Of a stretch of DNA of 8,815 nucleotides, positions 1 through 6,233 are shown piece by piece. Both the position numbers and the translations under genes were made by a program. How positions within the stretch are numbered: the stretch's first letter is position 1; every line of letters starts with the position of its first letter. Source of the DNA: Abditibacteriales bacterium (lineage in GTDB: Bacteria; Armatimonadota; Abditibacteriia; Abditibacteriales; JANWYM01); contig JANWYM010000143.1 of assembly GCA_025055355.1 (NCBI GenBank), positions 1 through 8,815 of the forward strand, in the 5' to 3' direction. The notes under the pieces were generated by a model. The model saw only the letters and a program-made list of their open reading frames with translations, was not told the origin of the DNA and searched no databases.

Positions 1-2
1 GT

Positions 3-464
3 TCCTTGTGGTTCCTGTTCTGCAACGAGGAACATACGCCGTGGACGAGCGTGACGGCGGCGCAGCGCTGCCGCGAACGGGGGGACAACCTGATCGCCGT
101 GTTCAACCTCGACGGCTTGGGCGGCAAGTCCGACGACGACATCGCCGCCGGGCGCAAAACCAACGTCACGCTCTACACGGCGCCCGAAGGGGAACGCCTG
201 GCGGACTTGATGGCTGAGATGAATGAAGTCTACCAAATCGGACTCGTGCAATCCTCCTATCAGCGTCCTCAGCCCGGCGATGACGACGGCTCTTTCGTCA
301 AAGCGGGCTACGGCTGCGCGGTCGCCAACATCGGCTCCTTCCCTTACGCGGATGCCCAGTATCATCTGGAGGGTGACGTGCCGGAGCGGGTGGACATTGT
401 GAACGTGCGGCTGTCGGCGCAAGCGACGCTGGCGGCGGTGCTGACGCTGGACCGCGCGCCGTGA
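3..464 (+). CDS. M28-family zinc peptidase, C-terminal part (runs off left edge)
   Basis: The frame is already open at the left edge, so the gene starts outside the window; the TTG at position 6 is not taken as a real start. About 153 residues of the C-terminal half remain. Numbering from that TTG, the motif FCNEEHTPWTS holds a Glu-Glu pair (residues 8-9) that fits the catalytic base and zinc ligand of M28 aminopeptidases. NLDGLGG (Asp36) fits the next ligand region, and PYADAQYHLEGD (His120, Asp124) fits the last histidine ligand. The protein ends at a TGA with a short tail after the last predicted helix, as expected for the family. It would release amino acids from peptides, but localisation cannot be judged because the N-terminus is missing. 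It converges on the MDR gene with only 35 bp between stops and no clear terminator hairpin. The family call rests on motif order, not on a search. Confidence 0.8.
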   Translation, partial: SLWFLFCNEEHTPWTSVTAAQRCRERGDNLIAVFNLDGLGGKSDDDIAAGRKTNVTLYTAPEGERLADLMAEMNEVYQIGLVQSSYQRPQPGDDDGSFVKAGYGCAVANIGSFPYADAQYHLEGDVPERVDIVNVRLSAQATLAAVLTLDRAP

Positions 465-499
465 AAACGGACGACTGAAGTTGTGGCTACGCCGCGATG

Positions 500-1489
500 T
501 CAATCGCTGGGATGTTCCGTTGTCCAATCAAAGACGACTCCCAGCAACTCCCCCGGACGGTCGCGCAGCGTTTCGTAGATGGTGGGCGCTTGGTCGATCG
601 AGACGCAGTGTGAAATGAGCGGTTCGACGCGAATCACGCCTTGACGGACGAAGTGCAGCACGCGGCGCAAGTCGTCCAGTCCGAAATGACAGGACACCTC
701 AATCGAGCCTTCTCGCCCGTGTAGCATGGACCAGGGAAACGTCGTCTCCGACCGCACGGCAAGCAAGCCGATGACACCGCGATACGCGAGAAGTCCATCG
801 CGGTGGATCTGCGGCAGGAGTGACGGAACGCCGCTGCAATCAAGGATGCAGTCGTAAGGTCCATCTGCCTTCAATGCTGCATTCGTCTTATCATCGCGGG
901 CATCGAGAACGCGGTGCGCGCCCAACTTTTCTGCAACGGCAAGGCGGCGTTCGTTGACATCCGTTGCGGTCACTCTCGCACCCACTGCCCGCGCCGACTG
1001 CGCAGCGAACTGACCGATGAGACCCAACCCCACCACCCAGACGTTTTGCGCGGGTGCGACGCGACACCGTCGCACGTGACGCATTGCCACCCCCGCCACG
1101 CCCAACAACGCGCAATGTTTGTAGTCCACATCGTCAGGCAGCCGCAGACACAGGTGCGAGCCGATGGAGTCAACGTCCGCCTCAGTGACGTCGACAACGT
1201 GCCAGCCGCGATGTCCCACGTAGCGCCCGTGAAAAACCCAATCGCCCGACTTGAAGTCCCTCACTTTGCTGCCCACTGCCCTGACCGTTCCGACATGCTG
1301 ATAGCCGTGTCGTCCGGGAAAATGCACCCATCCATGTTCACCCAAAAGGGCGTGGCGCTCCGTGCCGTTGCTGATACCGGAGTAATGCGTGTCAATGAGG
1401 ATTTCTGAGTCTTTGGGCTGCGGCGGTGCGCCCAAGTCGCAGAACCTCATCGCGCCACGAGCGGGATATTCAATGCCGATGTTGCGCAT
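500..1489 (-). CDS. MDR-superfamily NAD(P)-dependent dehydrogenase lacking zinc ligands
   Basis: A 329-residue medium-chain dehydrogenase/reductase. The N-terminal GroES-like domain contains the GISNGTE motif (residues 38-44) and HGYQHVGTV (61-69). The Rossmann domain carries VVGLGLIG (152-159), followed by TATDVNERR, where Asp177 at the end of beta-2 suggests NAD(H) preference. In zinc MDR enzymes the early ligand is a Cys and the second motif is GHE; here these positions read Ser/Ile-Ser and GYQ, and the four-Cys structural zinc lobe is absent. This is a zinc-independent subgroup resembling the BchC-like 'GISxGTE' proteins. It probably oxidises or reduces a polyol or sugar-derived alcohol; the substrate is unknown. 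The ATG at 1489 is favoured by GGAGAG about 11 nt upstream and an extended -10 element further up. It is divergent from the esterase-like gene and may share its function. Confidence 0.85.
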   Translation of the reverse strand: MRNIGIEYPARGAMRFCDLGAPPQPKDSEILIDTHYSGISNGTERHALLGEHGWVHFPGRHGYQHVGTVRAVGSKVRDFKSGDWVFHGRYVGHRGWHVVDVTEADVDSIGSHLCLRLPDDVDYKHCALLGVAGVAMRHVRRCRVAPAQNVWVVGLGLIGQFAAQSARAVGARVTATDVNERRLAVAEKLGAHRVLDARDDKTNAALKADGPYDCILDCSGVPSLLPQIHRDGLLAYRGVIGLLAVRSETTFPWSMLHGREGSIEVSCHFGLDDLRRVLHFVRQGVIRVEPLISHCVSIDQAPTIYETLRDRPGELLGVVFDWTTEHPSD

Positions 1490-1518
1490 GGTTGTGTATT
1501 CTCTCCATTTTGGATGCG

Positions 1519-1527
1519 ATTATATCA
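1519..1527 (-). promoter_or_regulatory. Extended -10 promoter for the MDR gene
   Basis: On the minus strand the sequence reads TGATATAAT: a perfect TATAAT hexamer preceded by TGn, the extended -10 form that does not need a strong -35. A TTGCTA lies 21 bp upstream, too far for a standard -35. Transcription would start near 1512, giving a leader of about 23 nt that contains the GGAGAG ribosome site before the ATG at 1489. The promoter assignment is inferred from consensus match and position. Confidence 0.6.
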
Positions 1528-1551
1528 CACGCGCAGAACGCAGCATAGCAA

Positions 1552-1595
1552 GAGGATAGAGACATCCTCCGTCGAACCTCTCCATCGTTCGGAGG
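1552..1595 (+). promoter_or_regulatory. Leader with GAGGAT palindrome and alternative pairing to the ribosome site
   Basis: GAGGAT (1552-1557) and ATCCTC (1564-1569) form a perfect 6-bp inverted repeat with a 6-nt loop. CCTCC (1566-1570), overlapping the right arm, can instead pair with the Shine-Dalgarno GGAGG (1591-1595), which lies 9 nt before the ATG at 1605. The two pairings exclude each other, so the leader could expose or hide the ribosome site; the palindrome could equally be an operator. I see no convincing plus-strand -10/-35 pair. Confidence 0.3.
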
Positions 1596-1604
1596 CAACG
1601 CACG

Positions 1605-3704
1605 ATGAACCGACGTGATTTTCTCAAGGTCAGCGCCACTGCCGGGGTCACAGGGGCAAACCTCCATGGGGTCATGAACTCCATGAACCTCGCGCACCCC
1701 ATGAACCCATCCGTCATGAGCAAGGAGAACGTGAACATGACCATCCGCGACTATCTGTCCCGCGCGGCGCGACGCATCACCGACGGCGCGCTGTCCGACT
1801 TCACCGATGCGGCGGCATGGCGAAGGCTCATACCAGAGAAGCGCCGCCAATACTTGGAGATGATGGGCTTAGAAGATCTTCCGCCCCCTGAGGAGCGCCC
1901 GCCGCTGAACGTGAAAGTGACGGGCGTGGTGGAGCGTCCGCAATACCGCATCGAGAAACTCTACTACGAGAGTCTGCCGAAACTTTACGTGACGGCGAAC
2001 CTCTACGTGCCGAAGCGAGAGGGCAAGTTCCCCGGCGTCGTTTACGTCTGCGGGCACTCAGACACCCAGAAGGTTCACTATCAAGCCCACCCGCGCCGCT
2101 TCGCGGAGCTGGGGTTCGTCTGCCTCATCGTGGAGACGGTTCAGTTGGGCGAGGTGCGTGGCTACCATCACGGCTGCTATCGGGAAGGGTGGTTTCACTG
2201 GTATAGTCGCGGCTACACGCCCGCAGGGATTGAAATGCTCAACGGCATTCGCGGACTCGACCTGCTCTCACAACGCGAGGACGTGGACGCGAGCAAGTTA
2301 GGCGTGACCGGCATTTCGGGGGGCGGTGCGGCGAGTTGGTGGATTGCGGCGGGCGATGAACGCATCCGCGTTGCTGCGCCCGTGTGTGGCACGGCGACGC
2401 TGGCTTCGCACATCTACGACCGCACGATTGACGGTCACTGCGATTGCATGTGGTGGATTAACACCTACCGCTGGGACCTGGCGGACGTAGGCGCGTTGAT
2501 TGCGCCGCGCCCGCTGATGATTGCTTCCGCTGACCGCGACGGCATTTTCACCATCGCCTCCATCCGCGAAGTTTACCACCAACTCAAAGGACTCTACGAG
2601 AAATTGGGCGCGGCAGACAACCTGCGACTCGTCGAGACGCCCGGCGAGCATGCGTATCACGAACGCTCGCGCACGGCGATCTTTTCCTGGTTCCTCAAGC
2701 ACCTGCAAGGCAAGGACGTTCCGCCGGAGCAAGTCGGCGATATTGACCAGTCTCCCGAAAGACAAGAATCGGCGGATACGCTGCGGGTGTTCGTCAACGG
2801 TCCGCTGCCTGAGGACCGCACGCTGACCATTCACGAGGATTTCTTCGCGCCGCCCCAGCCGCCACAGATAGAGAACAAAGCGCAATTGGAAGAAACGCGC
2901 CGCAAGGTAATCACGTTACTCAAGCAGAAAACCTTCGGCGCGTTTCCGACGACTCCACCGCCGCTCGATGTCCAGGTCGAGTTTGAGTTCGCCTCGGGCA
3001 ACACGACGGGCTGCCGTTTTGCCTTCACGTCCGAAGAGGGGTGGCGTTTGCACGGGCGGTTGACCATCGCCAACGACGTGAAACGCCCCGCGCCCGTCGT
3101 CGTCGCGTTGCGGCTGCCGGGCGAGGAGCGCAACGCGACGGAGAGTTTCGTCGGGCGCGTCCGTGCGCCGTGGGCGAAGGTCGTCGTGGAGCCGCGCGGC
3201 ACGGGCGAGACCGCGTGGGGCGAGGAACTGCAATGGCACCTGCGCCGCGCCGCCGCGTGGACGGGGCGCACCATGGCGTCCATGCGCGTTTACGACGTGC
3301 TGCGGGCGTTGGCAGCCGTGCGCTCGCTCTCTCCCCTCCTTGCAAAGGAGGGGACGGGGGAGGTGATGGACGGCAAACAGGTGTCCCTCGCCGCACGCGG
3401 GGAGATGACAGCGGTCGCGTTGTATGCTGCGCTACTGGATGGACAGGTGCGCACGCTGTTTTTAGCATCGCCGCCCGCCACACAAAACGCGCCCAGCCAG
3501 CGCGACGGCAAAGGCGCGGCGATTGAGATGCTCAACTGCCTGCGCATCACGGATTTGCCGCAAGTGGCAGGGCTGCTGTATCCGACGGAGTTGGTGTTTG
3601 TCGGTGAATGTCCGGCGACCTACGCGTGGGCGGAGGAACTGTATCGCAAGCTGGGCGGCAAGTTTCGCCGCGTGCATGACTTGACGGCTTGGAGAGCGGA
3701 GTAG
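1605..3704 (+). CDS. Tat-exported tandem alpha/beta-hydrolase, acetylxylan-esterase-like
   Basis: A 699-residue protein. The N-terminus MNRRDFLKVSATAG is a twin-arginine (RRDFLK) export signal. The first hydrolase module (about 100-370) has a nucleophile elbow GISGGG (Ser238), an acid candidate in SADRDG (Asp310 or Asp312) and a histidine in PGEHAYH (His349 or His352), a complete esterase-type triad resembling acetylxylan/glucuronoyl esterase relatives. A second module (about 430-699) has the same fold signature, but its elbow position reads AARGEM (597-601) with no Ser, so it is probably non-catalytic. Residues 576-587 (SPLLAKEGTGEV) are encoded by a palindromic repeat just before that strand. 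The start at 1605 has GGAGG 9 nt upstream; an alternative start at 1737 has its own ribosome site. The gene is followed after 10 bp by the glycosidase-like gene, suggesting an operon that deacylates and then cleaves a glycan. The exact esterase family is uncertain. Confidence 0.8.
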   Translation: MNRRDFLKVSATAGVTGANLHGVMNSMNLAHPMNPSVMSKENVNMTIRDYLSRAARRITDGALSDFTDAAAWRRLIPEKRRQYLEMMGLEDLPPPEERPPLNVKVTGVVERPQYRIEKLYYESLPKLYVTANLYVPKREGKFPGVVYVCGHSDTQKVHYQAHPRRFAELGFVCLIVETVQLGEVRGYHHGCYREGWFHWYSRGYTPAGIEMLNGIRGLDLLSQREDVDASKLGVTGISGGGAASWWIAAGDERIRVAAPVCGTATLASHIYDRTIDGHCDCMWWINTYRWDLADVGALIAPRPLMIASADRDGIFTIASIREVYHQLKGLYEKLGAADNLRLVETPGEHAYHERSRTAIFSWFLKHLQGKDVPPEQVGDIDQSPERQESADTLRVFVNGPLPEDRTLTIHEDFFAPPQPPQIENKAQLEETRRKVITLLKQKTFGAFPTTPPPLDVQVEFEFASGNTTGCRFAFTSEEGWRLHGRLTIANDVKRPAPVVVALRLPGEERNATESFVGRVRAPWAKVVVEPRGTGETAWGEELQWHLRRAAAWTGRTMASMRVYDVLRALAAVRSLSPLLAKEGTGEVMDGKQVSLAARGEMTAVALYAALLDGQVRTLFLASPPATQNAPSQRDGKGAAIEMLNCLRITDLPQVAGLLYPTELVFVGECPATYAWAEELYRKLGGKFRRVHDLTAWRAE
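1722..1739 (+). promoter_or_regulatory. Internal ribosome site and alternative start of the esterase-like gene
   Basis: AAGGAG (1722-1727) lies 9 nt before an in-frame ATG (1737-1739, Met45). Starting here gives MTIRDYLSRAARR..., a protein without the Tat signal that would stay in the cytoplasm. This ribosome site matches the consensus at least as well as the one before 1605. Either the gene has two products, or one of the starts is unused. Confidence 0.45.
3333..3364 (+). repeat. Single in-frame copy of the palindromic coding repeat
   Basis: CCCCTCCTT (3333-3341), loop GCA, AAGGAGGGG (3345-3353), then ACG and GGGGAGGT (3357-3364). This matches, in reverse orientation, the unit repeated six times at 7853-8086, including the trailing GGGGAGGT block. 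Here it encodes residues 577 onward (PLLAKEGTGEV) of the esterase-like protein, in the same frame as in the array. It sits between two conserved secondary-structure elements (VYDVLRALAAVRS and GKQVSLAARGE), that is, in a predicted surface loop. Confidence 0.85.
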
Positions 3705-3714
3705 GGGGAAGAGA

Positions 3715-4827
3715 ATGATTCTGCTGAAATTCACTCTTTTGTTGTTTGTCGTCATCGGCTTGTGCGCGATGGTGGGCAGCAGCGGCGCTGCCGACAACAA
3801 GCGCCAGCACATCACGATTCGCGGCATCTATGGGGGGATGTCGACGGAGTTATTTGAGCGCGGGAAGACGTTGAAGGATTACGGCATCAACGCGGTGTTT
3901 ATCGGTTCGGGGGGTCTCACCGCTGAACGCGTCGCGCTGCTCAAGCGGCAGGGGGCGAAGGTGTTCGCGGAGTTCAACACGATGCACGAAGCGGGATATT
4001 TGAAAGAGCATCCCGACGCCGCACCGATTGGCGTAGACGGCAAAGTGTGCCCGCCGCCGAACGGCTGGCAGGGTATCTGCCCCACGCACCCCGGCTACCG
4101 CAAGTATCGCATGGACGCTTTCCGCGCGGTGTTACAGAACTTCGAGATTGACGGCATCTGGCTGGACTACCACCACAGCCACGCCAGTTGGGAGCAAGCC
4201 GTGCCGAACATGCCCGACACTTGCTTCTGCAACCGCTGCCTCCAGCAGTTTGCACGAGACACAAACACCACGCTGCCCAACAAGCCGACGGCGGAACTGT
4301 CCCAACTTCTTCTGGGGGAACACAAAGACCGCTGGGTGCAATGGCGGTGCGATGTGTTCACCGACTGGGTGCGGGAGTTCCGTGCCATCCTCGACGCGAC
4401 GCGCCCCGGCGCGCTGCTGGGCACGTTCCACTGCCCATGGAGCGATACTGACTATGACGGCGCCCTGAAAAACAAACTGGCAATTGACCTGAAGGCGCAA
4501 GCGAAATACGTGGACGTTTTCAGTCCCATGCCCTATCACGCCCGCTTCGGGCATCCCACCGACCCCGCGTGGATTTCGCGCCAGACAGCGTGGCTGGGTA
4601 AGTATCTGGGCATTGAAGGCAAACCGAGCGAGCGGCACAAAATCTGGCCCATCGTGCAGATTGCCGACTGGGGCGAACCTGTGCCTGTGTCCCAGGTGCG
4701 CGAGGTGCTCGACCACGGCACGCGCCTACCCGCCACTGGCGTCATGATATTCCGCTGGGGCGCGCTGCGGGAACAGTGGGCGAAGGTGGAGGAGATGGGG
4801 AAGTTTTACCAGGAGATTGCGCTGTAG
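3715..4827 (+). CDS. Secreted TIM-barrel glycosidase-like protein
   Basis: A 370-residue protein. Residues 1-26 form a Sec signal (MILLKFTLLLFVVIGLCAMV, then GSSGAA before DN as the likely signal peptidase I site); C17 is not in a good lipobox. The mature part reads as a beta/alpha barrel: GINAVFIGSGG, KVFAEFNTMHE, then IDGIWLDYHH (Asp146, Asp151, His153-154) in the position where amylase-like hypothetical glycosidases (GHL-type families) carry a catalytic or substrate-binding acid. CFCNRC (170-175) and VDVFSPMPYH (266-275) follow, and the end ATGVMIFRWGAL fits the last barrel strand. The ribosome site GGGGAAGAG lies directly before the ATG, and the gene is 10 bp after the esterase-like gene, so the two are probably cotranscribed. 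Activity on a glycan is inferred; no substrate can be named. Confidence 0.7.
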   Translation: MILLKFTLLLFVVIGLCAMVGSSGAADNKRQHITIRGIYGGMSTELFERGKTLKDYGINAVFIGSGGLTAERVALLKRQGAKVFAEFNTMHEAGYLKEHPDAAPIGVDGKVCPPPNGWQGICPTHPGYRKYRMDAFRAVLQNFEIDGIWLDYHHSHASWEQAVPNMPDTCFCNRCLQQFARDTNTTLPNKPTAELSQLLLGEHKDRWVQWRCDVFTDWVREFRAILDATRPGALLGTFHCPWSDTDYDGALKNKLAIDLKAQAKYVDVFSPMPYHARFGHPTDPAWISRQTAWLGKYLGIEGKPSERHKIWPIVQIADWGEPVPVSQVREVLDHGTRLPATGVMIFRWGALREQWAKVEEMGKFYQEIAL

Positions 4828-4862
4828 AAAGCGTGACAGTAAGATGCAGCGATACTCGCCAA

Positions 4863-5962
4863 CTAACTCCGCTGAATCGTCCTCCTCATCCTCCCCCTCC
4901 CCATGACTCTCGCCGTCTCGGTCTCCCTGCCCCTGCCTCCGACGCCGCGTCGTTCGGTGCGAAAGCGGTCTGGGCTCACGCGCACGCAGGCGGCGATAGC
5001 GAATATGATACAACGCTGTGGAATGGGTGACAACCGTGGACAACACCCGCCGATACTCCTGCCGCCCCGTCTGCGGGTCGCGCGACAGCACCCAGTCGCC
5101 CGCCCGAATCGTCTCAATCGGACGCAACCCATTTTTCGTCCAGACCGGCGTGCCCGCCACAAAGCACGCTGCTTCCAACACCTTGAGGACCTTCTCCAGG
5201 CGCGCGAGCAGCACCGTCCTCAGAGTAGGATAATTCCGCAGAAGGCGGCAGGTGCGGCCTGCGCGTTTGAGTTTGAAGGCGTTCACGAACTTTATCTTCC
5301 CCAGCCGTCCGGCGCACTCCCCCATTTTAGCGATGCCTTTGGCGGCTGTGCCTGCATTGCCACAAGGGAAGAGTAGCGTCGCGCAGTTCCGCCCCTAAGC
5401 GCAATACTTCCCGCATTTCATGGCAGAGGGTATGAGGCACCTGATCCCACCGCCCGTTGGCGATGGCTTGATCGATTGCGCTCTGCTGCATCATCTGCCA
5501 GACCAGTTCCCCCATCTGACGAACCGTTTCGGCCTGGACCTGAACATCCCTCCAGTGCAGCACCAGGTCCGGCATGGTCGTCGTCCAAAATCCTGGGCTG
5601 GTGGGGAGGTATCGCGCAATGAGTTTCAGCCCTTGCCAGGTGCCGGAGACGAGGTTAACCGGACCATCCCAGATGAAGCCCGCCACGACGCCCCCCGCAA
5701 ACTGCACTGACGGAGGGATGATATCGCGCTTGGCGCGCGTGGACGGCTACCGCTCCTCCAGACGTAAACTGCGATGAACGGTATCGCCGCCTCCGCCACC
5801 GTGCCTGTTGGCTTCGCTGTCGTCACGGCTGAGGTGCAACACATCCGGTCGTTTGCCCGTTTCGTCCGCCAGATACCAGTGACCGTCTGCGCCGCGCACC
5901 GCTTCGCGCGTCCCGTGTAAACTCCTGCGCCGATAGGGAGGGGCTGGCGGTGACGTGAGGCG
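4863..5962 (-). pseudogene. Remnant of a Hint-domain polymorphic-toxin/RHS-type protein
   Basis: One protein can be followed down the minus strand through three interruptions. From about 5960 to 5750 it reads REAVRGADGHWYLADETG...RLEER, then an in-frame TAG (5747-5749). The same frame continues with PSVQFAGGVVAGFIWDG and on to REVLRLGAELRDA. At about 5360-5380 one surplus base shifts the frame, after which the text resumes as LFPCGNAGTAAKGIAKMGE, a helix ending LEKVLKVLEAA, and the Hint start CFVAGTPVW. The chain loses sense near 4990, and the rest to 4863 is low-complexity Arg/Gly/Glu sequence in all frames. A glycine-rich/Ala pre-toxin segment leading into CFVAGT is characteristic of polymorphic toxins with PT-HINT domains. 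The 5' end is cut at the junction with the dehydrogenase fragment and the toxin tip is gone. An assembly or sequencing error could explain some breaks, but not the loss at both ends. Confidence 0.75.
4990..5166 (-). other. N-terminal half of a Hint (intein/hedgehog-like) domain
   Basis: CFVAGTPVWTKNGLRPIE is followed by TIRAGDWVLSRDPQTG and YRRVLSTVVTHSTALYHIRY. The first Cys (codon 5164-5166) is the self-splicing or autoprocessing nucleophile of Hint domains, and GD-VLSRD-TG is the standard second block. The later TxxH block and C-terminal His-Asn/Asp are not found in any frame downstream, so only about 60 of roughly 130 residues remain and processing activity is not expected. Confidence 0.85.
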
Positions 5963-6187
5963 CAGTTGGGTGAACTGCACGGCGCCGAGCTGGACGTGAC
6001 GGGGGAAGAGCCTCTGCCCAATACGCATCCGCTTTGGCAGATGCATAACGTCATCCTCACACCGCACATCGCCGTCCTGTCGCAGAAGCGCATGGACCGC
6101 GTGGTGGGGTTGTCCTGCGAGAGCCTGCGCCGCTATATGAGTAGCAAGCTGTTAATCGGTGTGATTGATAAGCGGAAGGGATATTGA
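5957..6187 (+). pseudogene. 3' fragment of a D-isomer 2-hydroxyacid dehydrogenase gene
   Basis: About 75 residues match the C-terminal end of the D-2-hydroxyacid / 3-phosphoglycerate dehydrogenase family. GAELDVTGEEPLP carries the catalytic-Glu region, HPLWQMHNVILTPHIA the catalytic His, followed by SLRRYMSSKLLIGVIDKRKGY and a TGA. Intact members have about 320 residues, so the substrate domain and NAD-binding GxGxxG are missing. Upstream the frame reaches a TGA at 5951-5953 after only Arg-Glu-Ala-Gln, so the break lies at about 5955-5966, exactly where the toxin remnant on the other strand also begins. No ribosome site precedes the fragment. It is not expected to make an active enzyme. Confidence 0.85.
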
Positions 6188-6233
6188 GGGTAGTATTCAG
6201 TTTTGTGAAACTCTCGCGGCTGTCGTTACATCA

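Noticed and set aside
914..1408. Plus-strand ORF opposite the MDR gene
   Set aside because: It lies wholly inside a gene with clear family motifs on the other strand; its own translation shows no recognisable motif.
2298..2885. Minus-strand ORF of 195 codons
   Set aside because: It is antisense to the conserved catalytic module of the esterase-like gene; GC-rich codon bias explains the long open frame.
4881..4902. G-quadruplex or triplex-forming purine tract on the minus strand
   Set aside because: The G-runs are uneven, an interruption is present, and the tract lies in decayed toxin sequence; nothing suggests a role.
4726..5325. A complete 199-residue Hint protein
   Set aside because: It starts inside a longer chain, loses family resemblance after about residue 112, and its end runs antisense into the glycosidase-like gene. 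It is a piece of a pseudogene.
5626..6093. 155-codon minus-strand ORF
   Set aside because: It is out of frame with the recognisable REAVRGADGHWYLADETG segment and its translation is low in meaning.
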